Position numbers and translations under genes: made by a program. The notes beneath the pieces were generated by a model. The model was not told the DNA's origin. It did no database searches and worked only from the letters and a program-made list of their open reading frames with translations. From positions 154,735 through 218,734 of the forward strand of contig NZ_JAJAVB010000022.1 of assembly GCF_020615385.1 (NCBI RefSeq): 64,000 bases of DNA, given 5' to 3'. This document shows positions 60,517 through 64,000 of the stretch, in pieces (positions within the stretch are counted from its first letter, which is position 1; each line of letters opens with the position of its first letter). The stretch is from Jiella soli (GTDB taxonomy: Bacteria; Pseudomonadota; Alphaproteobacteria; Rhizobiales; Rhizobiaceae).

Positions 60517-61197
60517 CTATTCGTCCGGACGTGCCTCAGGCTCTTTTGACTGCAGCGGGAAGCCAGCTTCTTCCCAGCCGTCCGTGCCATCCGGATACCA
60601 GCGGACGGCCGTATAGCCCGCCGCGATTGCGCGTTTGGCGGCGTTGTAGCTCATCCAGCATTCGCGCTTGCAGTAGACGACGATCGGCTGGCCGAAGTCG
60701 CCGCCCGTCGCCCGCCTTAGCCCGTCGAGAAAATAGCGCTCCATCACCGGAGCCAGCGCACCATAGCCGGTGTCGACCAGCCAGAGCGATCCGGGGATGT
60801 CCTTGTGCAGCTTCGGCCGCCAGATCGTCCCTTCCGGCAGGCCCGCCGGGCGCGGCGCGCGGGGCAGGACGTCGATGAAGGGAACGCCGGCTTCGTGGAG
60901 GTTCTTGGCAGTCGCCGTGTCGATCACCGTGCCGCCGTGAAGCGTCGACGGCGTCGGCGCACGATAGGCGTCCATGCGGTAGCCGTCCGGTTCCGCAACT
61001 GTCCCGGCCGGGGCTTCGGGTTCCCCGCTTGCGCCGTCGCCGGAATTTCCGGCCAGTGTCGCTGTGCCCGCTACGACGGCGTGGTCAGCGGGGGCGGCCG
61101 CTTGCGCCGCCCCGCCCGAAGCGGACACGACGATCCCAGCGGCCAGCAGGGCAAGAACGAGCAAAGAGCGGCGCATAGATCCGGCTTTGAACGCCAT
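60517..61197 (-). CDS. PQQ-dependent catabolism-associated CXXCW rhodanese-like protein
   Basis: 226 residues with signal peptide ending GGAAQAAA. A rhodanese-fold domain follows, with VPFIDVLPRAPRPAGLP, the signature VVYCKRECWMSYNAAKRAIAAGY, and WYPDGTDGWEEAGFPL. The Cys-rich loop here is C-x3-C-W. Such proteins are periplasmic companions of PQQ alcohol dehydrogenases and may act in redox or cytochrome maturation. Preferred start ATG 61197; ATG 61176 (MRRSLLV) is also possible. It lies 14 nt after the xoxJ stop and so is in the xox operon. Confidence 0.9.
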   Translation of the reverse strand: MAFKAGSMRRSLLVLALLAAGIVVSASGGAAQAAAPADHAVVAGTATLAGNSGDGASGEPEAPAGTVAEPDGYRMDAYRAPTPSTLHGGTVIDTATAKNLHEAGVPFIDVLPRAPRPAGLPEGTIWRPKLHKDIPGSLWLVDTGYGALAPVMERYFLDGLRRATGGDFGQPIVVYCKRECWMSYNAAKRAIAAGYTAVRWYPDGTDGWEEAGFPLQSKEPEARPDE

Positions 61198-61211
61198 GCC
61201 GCGCCCGCGCC

Positions 61212-62111
61212 TCACCCCTTCGGCCCCGATGCCTCCTGCGGCGTCTTGCCGGTCTTCGACGAGATCGGATTGTCCTGTTCGTCGAGGAGCGGCACGCCAT
61301 AGGACAGGAGGATCTCGTTGATCGCATCCTGATTGTCCTGGATGACGCGGTTCAGCGTCCGCTTCCATTCCTGGTCCGCCGGTCGCACGCCCATGGTGAT
61401 GCGGAAGGCCGTCGCGGGACCCTTCCCCTCGTGGGTCAGCGGAACGACCGCGTAATCCTTGTCCGACTCCTTGGCATAATAGCCGGCGAGCGGCCCCCAC
61501 AGCACGGCCGCGTCGATCGTCCCCTTGTCGAGGTCCTCGATCATCGACTTGGCGGAATTCTCGCGGCGCGTGTCGACCATCAGCTGATAAGGCTTGGCGT
61601 CCTTGATCAGGCCGGCCCGCGCGAGATAGGTCGCCGGCGGCGTCCCGGCGACGATGCCGATCCGCTTGCCCTTCAGCTTCGGATCTTCGATCGTCGTCAC
61701 CCCGGCAAGGTCCCCGCCCTTCGGATAAACCAGCGCATAGGCCGTCCGGTAGTAGGCGTTGGTGTTCTGGACCAGCTCGTCGCCCTGCGGATAGCTCATG
61801 ATGATGTCGCAGAGATTGGAGCCGAGCGTCATCCGCACGAAGCCAGTCGCCTGGGGGAAGTAGGTGTAGGACACCGACTTCCGCCCGAGCTTGTCCGCGA
61901 TGAACCGCGCCACCGCCTGTTCGAAGCCCCCCTCCGCCTGGTTGGAATAGGGCATGTTGTTGGGATCGGCGCAGACCCGGAGGACGTCGGGATCGACGAG
62001 CTCGATCTCACCGCCGAACTGGCGGTCCACCTGTGCCGATGCCTGGATCGGCATCGCCAGCACCAGCGCGCCAGCGAGCCCGAGGACGAACTTCGAAAAG
62101 GCTGTTGTCAT
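61212..62111 (-). CDS. xoxJ: XoxJ-type periplasmic substrate-binding-like protein
   Basis: 299 residues. The signal peptide ends IQASAQ. The SBP_bac_3-like mature fold has LRVCADPNNMPYSNQAEGGFEQAVARFIADKLGR, the Cys-bearing GSNLCDIIMSYP, and DAAVLWGPLAGYYA, the MxaJ/XoxJ pattern. XoxJ is thought to assist activation or assembly of the lanthanide methanol dehydrogenase. It starts 4 nt after xoxG and is followed by the CXXCW gene. Confidence 0.94.
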   Translation of the reverse strand: MTTAFSKFVLGLAGALVLAMPIQASAQVDRQFGGEIELVDPDVLRVCADPNNMPYSNQAEGGFEQAVARFIADKLGRKSVSYTYFPQATGFVRMTLGSNLCDIIMSYPQGDELVQNTNAYYRTAYALVYPKGGDLAGVTTIEDPKLKGKRIGIVAGTPPATYLARAGLIKDAKPYQLMVDTRRENSAKSMIEDLDKGTIDAAVLWGPLAGYYAKESDKDYAVVPLTHEGKGPATAFRITMGVRPADQEWKRTLNRVIQDNQDAINEILLSYGVPLLDEQDNPISSKTGKTPQEASGPKG

Positions 62112-62115
62112 TCGA

Positions 62116-62868
62116 TCAGAATCCCAGGCAGGAATATTCCTGGTCCTGAGCCTCCTTGTTCTTGTCGTGCGGCTTGGGCTCGCCGCGCGGGATCACCCCG
62201 TCGGCACGGCCGCGCAGATAGACGTAGATCGCATCGAGCGAGCACATGACGTTGGGGTCCTCGCCCCAGGCCGGCATCACCGAATTGCCCGACGGGCTCC
62301 ACTTGTTCTTCTGGCCGCTGACCACGATGCCGGCGAAGTCGTAATAGCTGAGATTGGTCAGCTGGTCGGTCAGGTTCGGTGCGAAGGAGGAGCCGAGGCC
62401 GTCCGGCCCGTGGCACTGCATGCAGTTCGCCATGTACTTCTTGTAGCCGCGCCAAGCGTACCAGTCATAGGTGCCGTCAGCGGAGATATTGTAGACGGGG
62501 TTACCGGCCGAGTCCTTGTACTCGCCGAGATCGCCCTTCTCTCCCGAATTGCCCTCGGCAGCGGTATCCTTAGACGGATGGGCGTCCGGCTTCATCTTGT
62601 CGTTCGACGCCATCTGCTTGTCGCTGGAGGCCTGCCCGCCGGAATCGGCAGCGGCTGCGGCGTCGGGCGAACCCGCGCCGGCATCGGTCTTCGCGGCAGC
62701 CGAAGAACCGTCCGCCTGGGAAGCCGCAGCTGCGCCCGTCTCGCCGGCGCTCGTGGCCGCCCCAGCAGACTGGCCGGCCGGGACGATCGTCGTCCCGCTC
62801 TGGGCGATCGCCAGCCCCGACGTCGAGAGCAGGATGGTTGCGGCGAACGCATAGAACTTCTTGGTCAT
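62116..62868 (-). CDS. xoxG: XoxG cytochrome c, electron acceptor of XoxF, with long Ala/Ser-rich linker
   Basis: 250 residues. The signal peptide is 1-22 (ending GLAIAQ). The heme site is MANCMQCHGPDGLG with Cys149, Cys152 and His153; the distal Met is probably in NSVMPAWGED. Between about 30 and 115 lies a low-complexity acidic Ala/Ser/Gly stretch that ordinary XoxG proteins lack. ATG follows AGAGGTTTGC. It accepts electrons from XoxF in the periplasm and passes them to a terminal oxidase cytochrome. Confidence 0.93.
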   Translation of the reverse strand: MTKKFYAFAATILLSTSGLAIAQSGTTIVPAGQSAGAATSAGETGAAAASQADGSSAAAKTDAGAGSPDAAAAADSGGQASSDKQMASNDKMKPDAHPSKDTAAEGNSGEKGDLGEYKDSAGNPVYNISADGTYDWYAWRGYKKYMANCMQCHGPDGLGSSFAPNLTDQLTNLSYYDFAGIVVSGQKNKWSPSGNSVMPAWGEDPNVMCSLDAIYVYLRGRADGVIPRGEPKPHDKNKEAQDQEYSCLGF

Positions 62869-62970
62869 GCAAACCTCTAGGATTGAGACGGTCCTGCCTA
62901 GCCCCGCCGGGGTCTGGGGCCCGACATCGTCAGATGCGCGAGAAGGACCAGAAAGCCCTCCCCTCATGAC

Positions 62971-63010
62971 GAGAGCCCGTCGTCCAGCATTTGCCTGACA
63001 GCGGGCTCTC
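62971..63010 (-). terminator. Stem-loop between xoxF and xoxG
   Basis: GAGAGCCCG and CGGGCTCTC form a 9-bp stem around a 22-nt loop in the 194-nt xoxF-xoxG gap. With the hairpin directly after xoxF it could reduce, but need not abolish, read-through into xoxG, giving more XoxF than XoxG. Confidence 0.45.
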
Positions 63011-63020
63011 GGAAACGCCG

Positions 63021-63054
63021 CGACCGGCCCCGGCGAAGCTGCCGGGACCGGTCG
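63021..63054 (-). terminator. Hairpin directly after the xoxF stop
   Basis: CGACCGG..CCGGC and GCCGG..CCGGTCG pair around a short loop, starting 9 nt beyond the stop of xoxF. It is followed by GCGGCG rather than a T-run, so it is probably a stabiliser or weak terminator. Confidence 0.5.
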
Positions 63055-63062
63055 TTCAGTCC

Positions 63063-64000
63063 TTACTTGGACGCGGTCTGGTCCGGAACGGTGAAGACCG
63101 TGAGCTGGCCGCCGAGCGCGGTGTACTTCGACAGCGCGGCGTAGCCGCCGACGGCGCCGAGACCGGCGTTCGGGTCGGTCAGACCAGCCGCCAGACCGAT
63201 GCCGGCCCAGCCGCCGACGCCGGACAGGATGCCGACATACTCCTGGCCGTCATGCTCATAGGCCATGACGTTGCCGATGATGCCGGACGGGGTCTTGAAC
63301 TTGTAGAGTTCCTCGCCCGTCTTGGCGTCGACCGCCTTCAGATAGCCTTCCAGCGTGCCGTAGAACACGACGCCACCCTTGGTGGCGAGAGCGCCCGACC
63401 ACACCGAGAACTGCTCGGGCAGCGACCATACGATCTCGCCCTTGCCGGCGTCCCAGGCGATGAAGTTGCCCATGCCGCCATGGCTGTTCGGCGCAGGATA
63501 CATCGACAGGGTCGCACCGACGTAAGGCTGACCGGCCGTGTAGGCGACGCGGAACGGCTCGTAGTCCATGCAGACGTGGTTGGTCGGCACGTAGAACAGC
63601 TTGGTGTCCGGCGAATAGGCTGCCGGCTGCTGATCCTTGGTACCCAGCGCCGCCGGACAGATGCCGGTGGAGTTGGTGTCCTCGCCGTTCTGCTCGGTCG
63701 AGTACTGCGAGACCACCTGCGGCCGGCCGTACTGGTCCGAGCTCTTGTCCATGACGACTTCCGTCGCCCAGTTCACGGCCGGATCGTACTTCTTGGCGAC
63801 GAGCAGTTCGCCGCTCTCGCGGTCGAGCGTGTAGGCGAAGCCGTTGCGGTCGAAGTGGACAAGGGCCTTGTGGTCCTGGCCGTCGACGGTGACGTCGGCG
63901 AGGATCATCTCGTTGACGCCGTCATAGTCCCACTCGTCGTGCGGGGTCATCTGGTAGACCCACTTCGCCATGCCGGTGTCGGCATCACGCGCCATGATCG
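63063..64000 (-). CDS. xoxF: Lanthanide-dependent methanol dehydrogenase, C-terminal part (N-terminus outside window)
   Basis: The last 311 or so residues of a PQQ quinoprotein propeller. [11 protein letters not shown] (63912-63944) carries the catalytic Asp of the family (codon 63927-63929) and two residues on the extra Asp (63921-63923) that replaces Ala of calcium-type MxaF and marks XoxF as a lanthanide enzyme. Propeller tryptophan-docking segments [13 protein letters not shown] and [15 protein letters not shown] and the C-terminal [14 protein letters not shown] follow. It oxidises methanol in the periplasm and donates electrons to XoxG. Confidence 0.97.
   Translation of the reverse strand, partial: IMARDADTGMAKWVYQMTPHDEWDYDGVNEMILADVTVDGQDHKALVHFDRNGFAYTLDRESGELLVAKKYDPAVNWATEVVMDKSSDQYGRPQVVSQYSTEQNGEDTNSTGICPAALGTKDQQPAAYSPDTKLFYVPTNHVCMDYEPFRVAYTAGQPYVGATLSMYPAPNSHGGMGNFIAWDAGKGEIVWSLPEQFSVWSGALATKGGVVFYGTLEGYLKAVDAKTGEELYKFKTPSGIIGNVMAYEHDGQEYVGILSGVGGWAGIGLAAGLTDPNAGLGAVGGYAALSKYTALGGQLTVFTVPDQTASK

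Overview
The window reads as chromosomal DNA of a GC-rich, probably marine or salt-tolerant, methylotrophic alphaproteobacterium of the Hyphomicrobiales type. This rests on three things: a complete tetrahydromethanopterin (H4MPT)/methanofuran-dependent formaldehyde oxidation gene set, a XoxF-type (lanthanide) methanol dehydrogenase locus, and alphaproteobacterial gene families (DUF2934, DUF2171, TRAP transporter, divergent ilv genes with an attenuator). Genus is not resolvable by eye. No rRNA, tRNA, CRISPR array or insertion sequence was recognised.

Left part (1-26.4 kb), mostly housekeeping and envelope. A marR-emrA-emrB type drug-efflux operon runs off the left edge. It is followed by pncB, a PilZ protein, ilvC, a TetR regulator with a near-palindromic operator, a truncated diguanylate cyclase that collides with pdxJ, and a remarkable 695-residue membrane-anchored protein with four copies of a CX18C module. 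Next come a RecD-like helicase, a PAS-PAS hybrid kinase, and ilvH and ilvI split by an oppositely oriented secreted protein. ilvI is preceded by a classical but apparently leaderless attenuator. A TRAP transporter follows, whose small permease is fused to a TM2-like domain and a coiled coil, then gph and a redoxin.

Middle part (26.6-51.6 kb), the C1 core. A pterin carbinolamine dehydratase and fhcBADC lie on the minus strand, divergent from a beta-RFAP synthase, mtdB, an ATP-grasp ligase, mch, a second ATP-grasp ligase and a CitG-like gene. fae follows, then a HisA-like protein and an MfnF-like protein. Further on are DUF447, a dihydropteroate-synthase-like protein, an MfnE-like kinase, and a fusion of an MfnB-like domain with dihydroneopterin aldolase. 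Together these make formaldehyde-to-formate enzymes plus much of the biosynthesis of both carriers (H4MPT and the methanofuran analogue). Interspersed are a GNAT, cspA, a GFA-family protein, a PaoABC-type molybdenum aldehyde oxidoreductase, and a less GC-rich unknown-gene/PIN pair that looks acquired.

Right part (51.0-64 kb), methanol oxidation periphery. On the plus strand are an ABC substrate-binding protein, a NarX-type sensor kinase, a LuxR-type regulator, small secreted proteins, a YVTN beta-propeller, an Asp-rich cupredoxin-like protein, an ABC ATPase and permease, and two more small genes. On the minus strand, facing them, lies xoxF-xoxG-xoxJ-CXXCW rhodanese. XoxF carries the extra Asp diagnostic of lanthanide enzymes. 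The likely flow is methanol to formaldehyde in the periplasm (XoxF/XoxG), capture by Fae, oxidation by MtdB and Mch, and release as formate by the Fhc complex. The ABC/two-component block probably serves maturation, metal or cofactor supply, or sensing for the PQQ enzyme.
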